This document shows positions 41,838-49,957 of a stretch of DNA of 64,000 nucleotides, in pieces; the stretch's first letter is position 1; every line of letters begins with the position of its first letter. The notes below the pieces were generated by a model. It searched no databases. It was not told the origin of the DNA and saw nothing but the letters and a program-made list of their open reading frames with translations. The translations under genes were made by a program, and so were the position numbers. Source of the stretch: Thermococcus sp. M39 (GTDB taxonomy: Archaea > Methanobacteriota_B > Thermococci > Thermococcales > Thermococcaceae); contig NZ_SNUG01000003.1 of assembly GCF_012027325.1 (NCBI RefSeq), positions 310,001 to 374,000 of the forward strand, read 5' to 3'.

Positions 41838-41892
41838 AGGACATCACTAATATTGGGAAGCAAACAAAAAGTATATAACATTTTTCATTATA

Positions 41893-41909
41893 AACCACTT
41901 TAGATGGTT
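41893..41909. promoter_or_regulatory. Shared operator-like motif between dehydrogenase and glycosyltransferase genes
   Basis: AACCA-CTTTAGA-TGGTT is a 5-base inverted repeat with a seven-base spacer, followed by GTATTTT as at 39747-39763. It lies upstream of the TATA of the minus-strand dehydrogenase operon and over or just downstream of a TATA-like CATTATAAACC for the plus-strand glycosyltransferase. One bound regulator could control both directions. Confidence 0.5.
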
Positions 41910-41929
41910 GTATTTTTCAGGTGATAAAA

Positions 41930-43072
41930 ATGAAAGTTATGGTGGGGATACCCAGCTACAACAACGCTGACACCATAGGCTTTGTAGTTAAGCAAGCTGC
42001 TGAAGGATTGAAAAAATACTTCGGAGGAGGCATTATAGCAAACGCAGATGGTGGAAGTAGTGATGGAACGAGAGAAGTCGTTATGAAGACCAAAGTCCCA
42101 GAAGGAGTGGAAGTGATGAGCTTCGTTTATAAGTGGCCAATTCCCGGCAAAGGCAGTGCAATGAAAGAGCTTATGGAGCTTGCAAAGGAAAAAGGTGTTG
42201 ATGTTCTTGTTTTTGTTGACAGCGATTTGAGGAGCATAACCCCAGAGTGGATTTACAAATTTGCTAAGCCTATTGAAGATGGCTACGATTTCGTCGCTCC
42301 GCTCTATATAAGGCACAAATATGATGGAACGATAACGAACAACATCGCCTATCCAATGACAGCATCTCTCTATGGCTACAATGTTAGACAGCCAATTGGG
42401 GGAGACTTTGGGATTAGTGCGAAGCTGATTGATGTTTATTTAGCGGATGAAGAAATTTGGAAGACAGATGTTGCAAGATTCGGTGTTGATATCTTTTTAA
42501 CCACAACAGCCCTAGCTGAGGGATTCAGAGTAATCCAAACAGCTCTAGGTTTAAAGATTCACAATCCAAAGGATCCAGCTGCTTCTCTCGGCCCGATGTT
42601 CAACCAAGTTGTTGGGACTCTGTTTATGTTAATGAGAAAATACGAGGAGAAGTGGAGACCAGTTAAGGAAATTAAAAAAGTTAAAACTTTTGGGAGCATT
42701 AAATGGCAAGAGCCAGAAGAAGTTAAAGTTACCATCGAGCTTTTAAAACAAAAATCTAGGGAGCTTTTCAAGGAAAATGAAGCAATTTTAAAGAAAGCCC
42801 TAAGTGAGGAGACATTTGCTCAAGTTACCAAAGCCCTTGAAACATTTGAGTTTGATGATACTCTATGGAGCCACGTTCTCTTTGATGGAGCAGTTGCATA
42901 CAAGAACGGAATCCTCAAGAACGCTGAACCACTAATTCCGCTCTACTTTGCAAAGACTGCTGATTTCGTTGAAAAGACGAAAGAGTTAACAACGGCGGAA
43001 GCAGAGACAATCATCCAAGAGAGAGCAAAGATTTTCTTGAAGGAAAAAGAATATCTGCTTGAGAAGTGGTGA
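41930..43072 (+). CDS. GT-A glycosyltransferase resembling the GT78/GT81 glycerate-glycoside group
   Basis: 380 residues. The N-terminal GT-A domain has MVGIPSYNNADTIGFVV, IIANADGGSSDGTREVV, PGKGSAMKELM and the DXD-type VFVDSDLRSITPEW. QPIGGDFGISAKL near residue 160 and TDVARFGVDIFLTTTA fit the acceptor region of GT78 mannosylglycerate synthases and GT81 glucosyl-3-phosphoglycerate synthases. A helical C-terminal part of 130 residues follows. Such enzymes make compatible solutes under heat or salt stress, so this may be the product arm of the neighbouring sugar uptake genes. ATG 41930 has GGTGAT upstream; GTG 41921 is the alternative. The exact donor and acceptor are unknown. Confidence 0.7.
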   Translation: MKVMVGIPSYNNADTIGFVVKQAAEGLKKYFGGGIIANADGGSSDGTREVVMKTKVPEGVEVMSFVYKWPIPGKGSAMKELMELAKEKGVDVLVFVDSDLRSITPEWIYKFAKPIEDGYDFVAPLYIRHKYDGTITNNIAYPMTASLYGYNVRQPIGGDFGISAKLIDVYLADEEIWKTDVARFGVDIFLTTTALAEGFRVIQTALGLKIHNPKDPAASLGPMFNQVVGTLFMLMRKYEEKWRPVKEIKKVKTFGSIKWQEPEEVKVTIELLKQKSRELFKENEAILKKALSEETFAQVTKALETFEFDDTLWSHVLFDGAVAYKNGILKNAEPLIPLYFAKTADFVEKTKELTTAEAETIIQERAKIFLKEKEYLLEKW

Positions 43073-43228
43073 GCTTTTGTTCCTTTCCTATTCTTAAAGG
43101 TTTCAAAAGAAGTTTCTGCATCATTTTCAACTCCGATCGTGCAGAAAATAAACTGACCCAACTAGAGGATAAAATCTAGACCCTCGATGATACCCTTCGC
43201 CAGCTAGATCCACAAAAATTCGGATTCC

Positions 43229-44038
43229 TTATTGTGTTGATTTTTCGATTAAGTAGAGAACAATCATCCTCTGGAACATCGGTATGAACGGAAGCCTTAC
43301 GATCAGACCTTTTAGTATTTCTCCCTCCCGGTAGACCATAATAGACTCCCGTCCATCTCTAATAAAGATCCCCTCCACGCTGTAAGACATCTCGCTTGTG
43401 AATAGTGCCTTCGTGAGTAATTCAAAATTCCCCTGTTCCTCGTCTAGAGCCTTTTCTATGGATATCAGAAACACTTCTCCAAGCTGACTTAAAGTATCGA
43501 TATAGCGTTTATTTCCCTTGGGTTTGGGGAGGACTATTTTTGTATCCAGTCCTTTACGCTTTGCAATTTCGAACGCTTTCTTGAACTTAAACCCTAGTTT
43601 CCAGTCAACAAGTGCTGAGATGAACTCCTCCTCAGCTCTCTCTGCTAAATCCTCAACGTTACGTTTTATGTTCCACTCGCCCTGTAAATACCAGATTGGA
43701 AACCATTCTTGTCTCTGTTCCTTTTGATAACTCTTCAGCTTGATTATGACATCCTCTGCCGATTTAATGTACATATCCCTAAGGGAGGCAACCACTTTTT
43801 CAGGATCAGTAGCCTTAAAGTATGTAGGACTTCCCTCGCTTATATCCACAAAACCCTTCTTATGAAGCTCTTTTAAGACATCGTAAACCTTTGGCCTCGG
43901 AACTTCACTTTCCTTAGCTATCTCACTCGCTTTCGAAGGCCCAAGGATTACTAAAGCGGCATAGACCCTTGCCTCGTACTCCTTGAGACCAAGAAGCTTA
44001 AGTTTCTCAATAATCTCCTGTTCAATCACCGTAATCAC
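43229..44038 (-). CDS. TrmB-family transcriptional regulator (short type)
   Basis: 269 residues: a winged helix (LLGLKEYEARVYAALVILG then PSKASEIAKESEVPRPKVYDVL) followed by a PLD-like dimer/effector domain with GSPTYFKATDPEKVVASL. It lacks the long C-terminal sugar-binding domain of the maltose regulator, so its ligand may not be a sugar. GTG 44038 is the start, with GGAGGGG upstream. It sits downstream of the MFS exporter and the rifampicin-phosphotransferase-like gene on the same strand and may regulate them. A TATA-like AGATATATATTTA lies before it. Confidence 0.82.
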   Translation of the reverse strand: MITVIEQEIIEKLKLLGLKEYEARVYAALVILGPSKASEIAKESEVPRPKVYDVLKELHKKGFVDISEGSPTYFKATDPEKVVASLRDMYIKSAEDVIIKLKSYQKEQRQEWFPIWYLQGEWNIKRNVEDLAERAEEEFISALVDWKLGFKFKKAFEIAKRKGLDTKIVLPKPKGNKRYIDTLSQLGEVFLISIEKALDEEQGNFELLTKALFTSEMSYSVEGIFIRDGRESIMVYREGEILKGLIVRLPFIPMFQRMIVLYLIEKSTQ

Positions 44039-44132
44039 ACCCCTCCAATTCCTATAGCTCCCCAGCTAAATATATATCTTTGCTTGAGCCGCTGGCGTTT
44101 GCATAAGCAAAAAATAAACGCAGAGAGTTCTT

Positions 44133-45509
44133 TTAATCCTTTAGAACTTCTTCTGCAAAAAATATCGGGATCAGCACTATCAGAAACATCGCAATCACTA
44201 TTGAGAAGTTAACATAGTATGCTGTTGGGGAGGGAACAGTATCAGCACGGTATATCGTGAGAATCACTCCGCCCACAGGAGGAGCTATGGAAGAGCCAAT
44301 GTTTCTAAAAGTGGTAAAAAGGGCCGTTGTTAATCCCAGCCTCTCCCGGGGAGCGGAGAACGTTAACAGGTTAATTAGAGACACGTTCAGGAGAGCCATT
44401 CCCATAGAACCCACACTCATAAATCCTAGCACATACATAACTCCATCATAGAGGTGGAGAACGGCCAGCGAGTATCCCAACACTGCCGTTAAGATTCCAA
44501 AAACGGAGAGGGTTTTTGCCCCCACCCGGAGTATAACGCGACCTGCTATAGGAGCGGTTACCAGATATGTTAAAACAAGAGGTGTCATATAAAGGCCAGC
44601 CTTGAACACGGGAAGCCCGTATCCATGGGGTTTGGGCATCTGTAGCAAATACGTCAGAGTCAGCGAGTTTATCTGAAATGCAAATGCCACGACAAAAGTC
44701 GCAAAGACAGCGGCCTTAACATTCCTGTTAAAGATCTCTCGAGGAATAAAAGGATGCTCAGTTTTGGCCTCATGGAAAAGGAATGCAAAAAGGGAAATGA
44801 CGGAGAACATTATCAGAAAGATAACCTTTTCAGATGTCCATCCCCACTGAGGACCTTTTGATAAGGCTATCAAGAAGGACACCAGAAAGATTGCGAAAAG
44901 AGCTATTCCTGCCAAGTCTATCCTCTTATCATGCTGGATGAACTTGCTTTCCCGTACGTATAGAGCGATTAATACAACCAGTAGGATAGCAAAAGGAGCA
45001 ACCGTGTGGAAAGTGGTCCTCCACCCGTAGTTTTGTGCAATCCATGCCCCTACCGGAAACGCAATTATGATTCCGACCCCATTCATGGCGGAGATGAGCC
45101 CTTGAGCCATAGGTGCAAGCCGCCGGGGGAACTGCTCTCGGACTAAAGAGTAAGCGAGGGGCAACATGGCCATGCCCACGCCTTGTACGGCCCTTGAGAG
45201 AAGCAACGCTCTAAAGGTGGGAGCGTACCCATTAAGTATCAGGGCGAGTGTGTAAAGAGAAAGGGCCGTTAAGAGGAGCTTCTTTTTCCCGTACATATCA
45301 CCCAAGGTACCAAAGATCAGCGCACAAATTGTCCCTGTGATTAAATAGGCCGTGAGGATCCACGACACATCGGCCTGCGTTATGTTAAATTCCCGCTGGA
45401 TATAAGGTAAGCTCGGTATTAACATTGCCTCAGTATAAAGAACAAGGAGGGATGCAAGACTGAGGAGAGGGGTGACTCTCCAGGCGTATTTGACATCGTA
45501 GTCCGTCAT
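44133..45509 (-). CDS. MFS multidrug exporter, DHA2 (EmrB/QacA) type
   Basis: 458 residues with about 14 hydrophobic helices. It has the MFS loop GDMYGKKKLLLTALS after TM2, motif SRAVQGVGMAMLPLAYSLV near residue 110 and the drug:H+ antiporter motif GVGIIIAFPVGAWIAQNYGW near 150. DHA2 proteins export lipophilic drugs or organic ions. It overlaps the upstream enzyme gene by ATGA, so an antibiotic-modifying type enzyme and an efflux pump are made from one transcript. The segment is richer in GC than the sugar genes before it. Confidence 0.9.
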   Translation of the reverse strand: MTDYDVKYAWRVTPLLSLASLLVLYTEAMLIPSLPYIQREFNITQADVSWILTAYLITGTICALIFGTLGDMYGKKKLLLTALSLYTLALILNGYAPTFRALLLSRAVQGVGMAMLPLAYSLVREQFPRRLAPMAQGLISAMNGVGIIIAFPVGAWIAQNYGWRTTFHTVAPFAILLVVLIALYVRESKFIQHDKRIDLAGIALFAIFLVSFLIALSKGPQWGWTSEKVIFLIMFSVISLFAFLFHEAKTEHPFIPREIFNRNVKAAVFATFVVAFAFQINSLTLTYLLQMPKPHGYGLPVFKAGLYMTPLVLTYLVTAPIAGRVILRVGAKTLSVFGILTAVLGYSLAVLHLYDGVMYVLGFMSVGSMGMALLNVSLINLLTFSAPRERLGLTTALFTTFRNIGSSIAPPVGGVILTIYRADTVPSPTAYYVNFSIVIAMFLIVLIPIFFAEEVLKD

Positions 45510-48034
45510 TTGCTCACCTCCTCTCGCTCGGTCTCAACGGAGAAAACCAACCCCCTGTTGCCGTCAACCCGGATGTACTGCCCGTCCTTGAGCACTTTTG
45601 TAGCTATTCCCGTCCCCATAACTGCAGGAATGCCGTACTCGCGTGCGACAATTGCGGCGTGGGACAATGGCCCACCGGTATCAACCACCACCGCCACTGC
45701 CAGCCGGAAGAGGGGTGTCCAGGCTGGAGTTGTGTAAGGTGCAACTAGCACATCTCCAGGCCGGAGCTTGTGGAACTCCGAGCTGTCTCTGATTATACGG
45801 GCATAACCTTCTGCCACTCCTGGACTGCCAGGTATGCCAACCAGCAGGGCCCTCTGTGCATCCTCAGAGTTATCTTGGACGTACAACAACCGCGGGTCTA
45901 TGAAGGGCTTGTCCTTTAGGCTCGCCCATTTTTCCTTCCTCCGAGACACGAGAGCACGGAGTTTCTCTGCAGTATCTTCTGAGAGTGGCCACTTCTTTAT
46001 CTGCTCTATTTCACTTAGCTTTAGGTAGAAGATGTCCTGAGGAACCTCCAGTACTCCGGCATCTACTAGGCGTTTGCCCATTGTCAATAGAGCGCGTCTT
46101 AGTATCGGTATTGGCATCATAGCGTAAAAGCGCCCGTCCTCACGGAGTCTGTGGAGCTGACGCGCTTCTTCAAGAACGCTCAGAAACATGGAGCGGAAAA
46201 GCCGTAAACGCAACAGTGGATGAGCTAGTACTTGATCGAGGGCCTCTCTAAATCTCGCGCAAGAGTTTCCATGTTCCAACTTCGAGATGGCGAGACTTTT
46301 GACTATTCCAAGAACAACCTCCGGCTCCTCCTTCCACGTCCCATGGGAAATCAACGCCGAGCCCCTGGCTTCACGATGTCCGTATTTTTCGAGGAATGCC
46401 TCGAATTCGGATAGGAATTTTTGACCTGCTGGTGTTTTTTCAAGAACAGAAATCAGCTGTTTCGGCTCATATGTACGGAAGAGCTCTATGAGTTCAGGAT
46501 TTTTCCTTACTATCTCTGCGAGCTTCTCCAGTTCAGCATTTGCCTCGGTAACTTTTGTGTTAATGCACGTGAAGAGGAGGGTTGAGAGCAGTTGCCTGCG
46601 CCTAAGCATCCTCAGTGAGAGAGCTATTATCCCAGCAGATATCAATGCTCTGGGGAGATACCGTTTACGTATTTCACCCGCCAGAGACGGTATTGAGAGT
46701 GCCTCGTGCACCGTATCAAGAAGCTCCTCCCACGTGCTTCCTTCCAGATCGCGCTTTTTCAGTGAATCAACATGGGCTTGAATCTCGGAGAGGAGCGGGT
46801 CGGATTCCCATTTTGCTGAGTCGTACCGTAAAGCTAACCATATCAGCCGGAAGGGTGCCAGCAACACCCCCAATGAGGGACGTATGGAGAAGTCAGGACG
46901 AACTTTCACAGGTATACCGTCTTCCTCCACGAAGATCTGTTCCAAAGCGGGCACTTTGATGCCGAAATAACGTGCAATCTTGCCTACTGCATTGGAGAAA
47001 ATGGTCTCAATCCATGCCAAGTCCAGCGGATAGGGCCTCTCCGGGATTATCTCTGCCAGCGTCCTTATGAGCATCCTGTTGAGTTTACCCACTTTCGGCA
47101 GAGGTTCGGGGAGTGTAGTGATGGGACGTGCTTGGAGGATGAATATTTTCCCGTTGGCCAATGCCCACTCAATGTCCTGCGGCCTGCCAAAATAGCTCTG
47201 GATTTTAACGCCGAGGTCTGCGAGCTTTTTTAAAATATCGTCCGACACAACCGGTTGAGTGACATTCGATGTTTTGATCTCTTCAACTCCCCCCTCAGCC
47301 TTGGGCTTGACAACAACTTCTCTCCGACCAAGACGTCTCTCCACAATGCGCCAGCCAAAACGGGTTTTGCGGAGGACGTAGTGATCGGGTGTTACCAAAC
47401 CAGATACAACGGCTTCACCAAGCCCAACGTTCACATTTATGACTACTTCATCTCGTGCCCCCGTGATAGGGTTAGCTGTGAACATAACACCCGAGGCCTC
47501 AGCTGGTACCATGCGTTGAACTACAACGGCCATTTTTGCCATTCTGTGGTCTATTCCCATCTTCTCACGGTATGTTATTGCACGATCGTCCCATAGAGAA
47601 ACCCAGCAACGGCGTACGGCCTCTATAACAGCATCGGCACCGACTACGTTAAGAAAAGTCTCATGCTGTCCCGCAAATGCAGCATGAGGCATGTCTTCAG
47701 CCGTCGCACTCGAACGCACGGCAACAGGACCAGACCCCATAGTTTGATAGGCAACACGAATAGCTTGTGCCACCTCTTCAGGTATTGGGGCGCTTAGGAA
47801 TGCTTTTCTAATGGCCTCACCATCAACGGGTCTCTCTTTCAGGGCGCGCTCAATGACCTCGTCCAGATGGTTCTTTGATACAAAAAGATCATAGGCAAGA
47901 GTCGTCACAACGAAACCCGGCGGAACTGGAAAACCTGAAGCCAACAGCTCGCCAAGGGTAGCGGCCTTGCCGCCGACGAGAGTGATATCTTTTCTGCTAA
48001 TCTCTTGTAGATTCAGGACATAACGCTTGTTCAT
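45506..48034 (-). CDS. PEP-synthase-like rifampicin phosphotransferase family enzyme
   Basis: 842 residues: an ATP-grasp domain (KAATLGELLASGFPVPPGFV, AVRSSATAEDMPHAAFAGQH near 105-125, VINVNVGLGEAVVSGLVTPD, DIEWALANGKIFILQARPI), a helical middle domain (about 325-720), and a C-terminal swivelling domain with the phosphohistidine H792 in GGPLSHAAIVAREYGIPAVM. This three-part order is that of Rph, which moves the beta-phosphate of ATP to rifampicin, rather than PEP synthase, which needs a TIM barrel at the C-terminus. The natural substrate in an archaeon is unknown. A 17-base palindrome precedes the TATA box. Confidence 0.85.
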   Translation of the reverse strand: MNKRYVLNLQEISRKDITLVGGKAATLGELLASGFPVPPGFVVTTLAYDLFVSKNHLDEVIERALKERPVDGEAIRKAFLSAPIPEEVAQAIRVAYQTMGSGPVAVRSSATAEDMPHAAFAGQHETFLNVVGADAVIEAVRRCWVSLWDDRAITYREKMGIDHRMAKMAVVVQRMVPAEASGVMFTANPITGARDEVVINVNVGLGEAVVSGLVTPDHYVLRKTRFGWRIVERRLGRREVVVKPKAEGGVEEIKTSNVTQPVVSDDILKKLADLGVKIQSYFGRPQDIEWALANGKIFILQARPITTLPEPLPKVGKLNRMLIRTLAEIIPERPYPLDLAWIETIFSNAVGKIARYFGIKVPALEQIFVEEDGIPVKVRPDFSIRPSLGVLLAPFRLIWLALRYDSAKWESDPLLSEIQAHVDSLKKRDLEGSTWEELLDTVHEALSIPSLAGEIRKRYLPRALISAGIIALSLRMLRRRQLLSTLLFTCINTKVTEANAELEKLAEIVRKNPELIELFRTYEPKQLISVLEKTPAGQKFLSEFEAFLEKYGHREARGSALISHGTWKEEPEVVLGIVKSLAISKLEHGNSCARFREALDQVLAHPLLRLRLFRSMFLSVLEEARQLHRLREDGRFYAMMPIPILRRALLTMGKRLVDAGVLEVPQDIFYLKLSEIEQIKKWPLSEDTAEKLRALVSRRKEKWASLKDKPFIDPRLLYVQDNSEDAQRALLVGIPGSPGVAEGYARIIRDSSEFHKLRPGDVLVAPYTTPAWTPLFRLAVAVVVDTGGPLSHAAIVAREYGIPAVMGTGIATKVLKDGQYIRVDGNRGLVFSVETEREEVSK

Positions 48035-48084
48035 ACAGCAACCCCCAACGAGAACGTGAAAGAAGTTCGAGATATAAAATTTGT

Positions 48085-48101
48085 GTAACTAGGGTAGTTA
48101 C
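48085..48101. promoter_or_regulatory. 17-base palindrome at the promoter of the Rph-like operon
   Basis: On the plus strand GTAACTA-GGG-TAGTTAC is a perfect 7-base inverted repeat with three central bases. It lies immediately upstream (in minus-strand sense) of a TATA-like ATTTTATATC at 48071-48080, about 50 bases from the ATG at 48034. It is a good operator candidate for the TrmB-type regulator at 44038. Confidence 0.55.
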
Positions 48102-48174
48102 AGTTTTTAGCCTCAAGCAAATTAAGAACTACAGCAGGAAATCAGCTAATTCTAAGGCTCCTAAACTGAGAGTT

Positions 48175-48534
48175 TTAAGATGCTAAAGAGAGGCATATCT
48201 TTTCATCACCCGTTAGGATAGTTGTTACCCTCTTGTAGTTCTTAATGTGCTTCTCTGTGAGATGGGGTTTTAATGGGAGTCTAAGGAACGCTATGAAAAA
48301 GTATCGTGGGCGTTTTGCCCACGTAGTTAGAGTAACGTGAGTAACGCCATTTAGTCGGAGAGCAGTGAACAAACCAAAATACCACTGTGAAGTCTTCTTG
48401 TCCATAGCCATCGCAATTAACTCGTAGACACTCGGCTGGGAATCTGAGAGAAATTCTTCAAGTGTTTTAACATAATAAACGCCACGGAAAATTCCGATGA
48501 TGCAACCTTGGTACTGACGATAATTAAGCCATTG
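48175..48534 (-). pseudogene. Degraded AbiEi-like antitoxin gene
   Basis: The open frame has no start codon and begins abruptly near 48534. Its N-terminal part (IFRGVYYVKTLEEFLS, QPSVYELIAMAMDKKTSQWY then FGLFTALRLNGVTH) aligns well with the intact AbiEi-like protein at 61701 (LRGIYYVKTPVEFS, MSKITKNWYFGLFTALILNG). After that the reading departs and ends early. Both ends are therefore lost. It lies next to the integrase gene, whose insertion may have cut the 5' end. An internal ATG at 48411 could give a 78-residue product, but this is unlikely to be functional. Confidence 0.7.
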
Positions 48535-48545
48535 TCAAATTTTAT

Positions 48546-49820
48546 GTGAGGTGGTTCTGTGTGTTGCATATACGTAATGGCAATACGTATTCTGTACAGA
48601 AGTGTACAGCAAAGAAGGTAACACTGTCTGTTCGTGCCGATTTAGTGGAATTAGCGAAGCAAAATGGCGTTAATATGACAAAACTGTTTGAGGAAGTGTT
48701 AGAAGAAAGATTAAAGTCTGGAGCCCGGGTTAATGGTAGCCCCGCGGGGATTCGAACCCCGGTCGCGGGATCCAAAGCCCGTCGGAAAAGCCTTTATTCG
48801 TCGAATGAAGGTCTTACATGGCTTATTTCAGAAGAAGCCATGAAAATGCCCCAACAGGCATTTCCAGCCATAGGACATGTTTTCCACAGTAGTGGTAAAC
48901 AAGACTACTACAGAAGGCTCCTTCAGGTTCAGAATCCAAACCAGTACTACATCATCACAGAGGAAGACATCAACAGGCTCTTCCTGGAGTTCGAAGCAAA
49001 GGGAGTCACCCACTCCCACAAACGAAGCGTTGAGTACATCATCACAATGTTCCTGAAGGAAGCCACGAAAGAGAACCACGGAAGATACATTTTCACAATG
49101 AAAGACCTGAAAGAATACCTGACCCTGATACGACAGTCATACTCCCCCTCCTTTTACCGCAAAAACATCACATACCTCAAAAAGCTCTTCAGAATCGCAC
49201 AGATAGACCTTGCAGAATCCCTCAAGGCACCAACAGAGCTTAACGTGGACCTAACCATTGTGACTGTTGATGACATCAAGAGCCTCATTCAGCTCGTTGA
49301 TTCTCTCCACCTAAGCAACCGTTTTGAGGACTGGAAGAGGGATCAGTTTATCACAGCAATGCTCCTCATGGCAGTGAGTGGAATGAGGGTAAGCGAACTC
49401 GAAAGGGTTCCCTTGAAGGAGATTGACATTGAAAACAGGCGGATTCGCCTTAACACGCACCAGACAAAAACAAGACAGGCAAGGGTCGTCTTTTTCACGT
49501 CGGAGGTTCAGGAGTTGCTGGAGGACTACATCAGAACTCACAGACCAAACGTGAATCTGCCCTTGGCTACGATAGCCCAGTTGCAGAGGCCCTTCCGCAA
49601 AAAAAGCCCCCTTAGAAACCAGAAACTCAGACCAAAACACATGCGGAAATTCTTCGCTCAGGAATGGGATCGACGGAACGGAAATGCGACTATCAAAAAG
49701 ATGCTGATGGGTCATTCAATAAGATACGATATCAATGCACTGCATTACTCACACCATACTGTTGATGAACTACAAGATGCGTACAACAAGATCTTTGGTA
49801 ATCTACGATTCCTAAGATAA
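48546..49820 (+). CDS. int: SSV-type tyrosine recombinase (integrase)
   Basis: Up to 424 residues. An N-terminal ribbon-helix-helix-like part (KKVTLSVRADLVELAKQN) is followed by a segment encoded by tRNA-Gln sequence (residues about 63-77), a core-binding domain and the catalytic domain. Active-site positions are R281 in VSGMRVSELE, a Lys-containing hairpin near 310, HMRKF near 360, GHS near 383 and the nucleophile Y401 in LHYSHH. The frame opens at GTG 48546; GTG 48561 behind GAGGTGG is an alternative. Unlike most integrated SSV-type elements, the gene is not split at its attachment site. It probably served a plasmid or virus-like element lying to its right. Confidence 0.88.
   Translation: MRWFCVLHIRNGNTYSVQKCTAKKVTLSVRADLVELAKQNGVNMTKLFEEVLEERLKSGARVNGSPAGIRTPVAGSKARRKSLYSSNEGLTWLISEEAMKMPQQAFPAIGHVFHSSGKQDYYRRLLQVQNPNQYYIITEEDINRLFLEFEAKGVTHSHKRSVEYIITMFLKEATKENHGRYIFTMKDLKEYLTLIRQSYSPSFYRKNITYLKKLFRIAQIDLAESLKAPTELNVDLTIVTVDDIKSLIQLVDSLHLSNRFEDWKRDQFITAMLLMAVSGMRVSELERVPLKEIDIENRRIRLNTHQTKTRQARVVFFTSEVQELLEDYIRTHRPNVNLPLATIAQLQRPFRKKSPLRNQKLRPKHMRKFFAQEWDRRNGNATIKKMLMGHSIRYDINALHYSHHTVDELQDAYNKIFGNLRFLR
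48734..48777 (-). repeat. Attachment site: 3' half of tRNA-Gln (UUG) inside the integrase gene
   Basis: Read on the minus strand, the 44 bases give the anticodon loop CTTTGGA, the 3' anticodon stem TCCCG, a full T arm (CCGGGGTTCGAATCCCCG), CGGGGCT of the acceptor, A and CCA. The sequence beyond the loop does not continue as tRNA, so this is a partial copy and not a gene. SSV-type integrases carry attP in exactly this way. The expected intact tRNA-Gln (UUG), the attB, is not in the window. Confidence 0.8.
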
Positions 49821-49957
49821 ACCCCTAAGATAAAACTTTTCCTTTCTTTTTGTTCCTGCTGTTTAGGTATCAGTTCTAGAACTTTCTTGGTGAGTTTGGA
49901 ATATTCCTAGAAAACCTAGCAAGAAGAATTCTCAATGAAAAAGATAAGAAAGTGAAC

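Noticed and set aside
43113-43147. TTTCTGCA/TGCAGAAA inverted repeat between convergent genes
   Set aside because: It could be a terminator, but the 19-base loop and lack of a T-run make it weak.
44096-44122. GCGTTT...AAACGC inverted repeat after the MFS gene
   Set aside because: Only a 6-base stem with competing internal pairing; not firm as a terminator or operator.
48734-48777. Functional tRNA-Gln gene
   Set aside because: Only the 3' half is present; bases beyond the anticodon loop do not form a 5' half, so it is an attachment-site copy.
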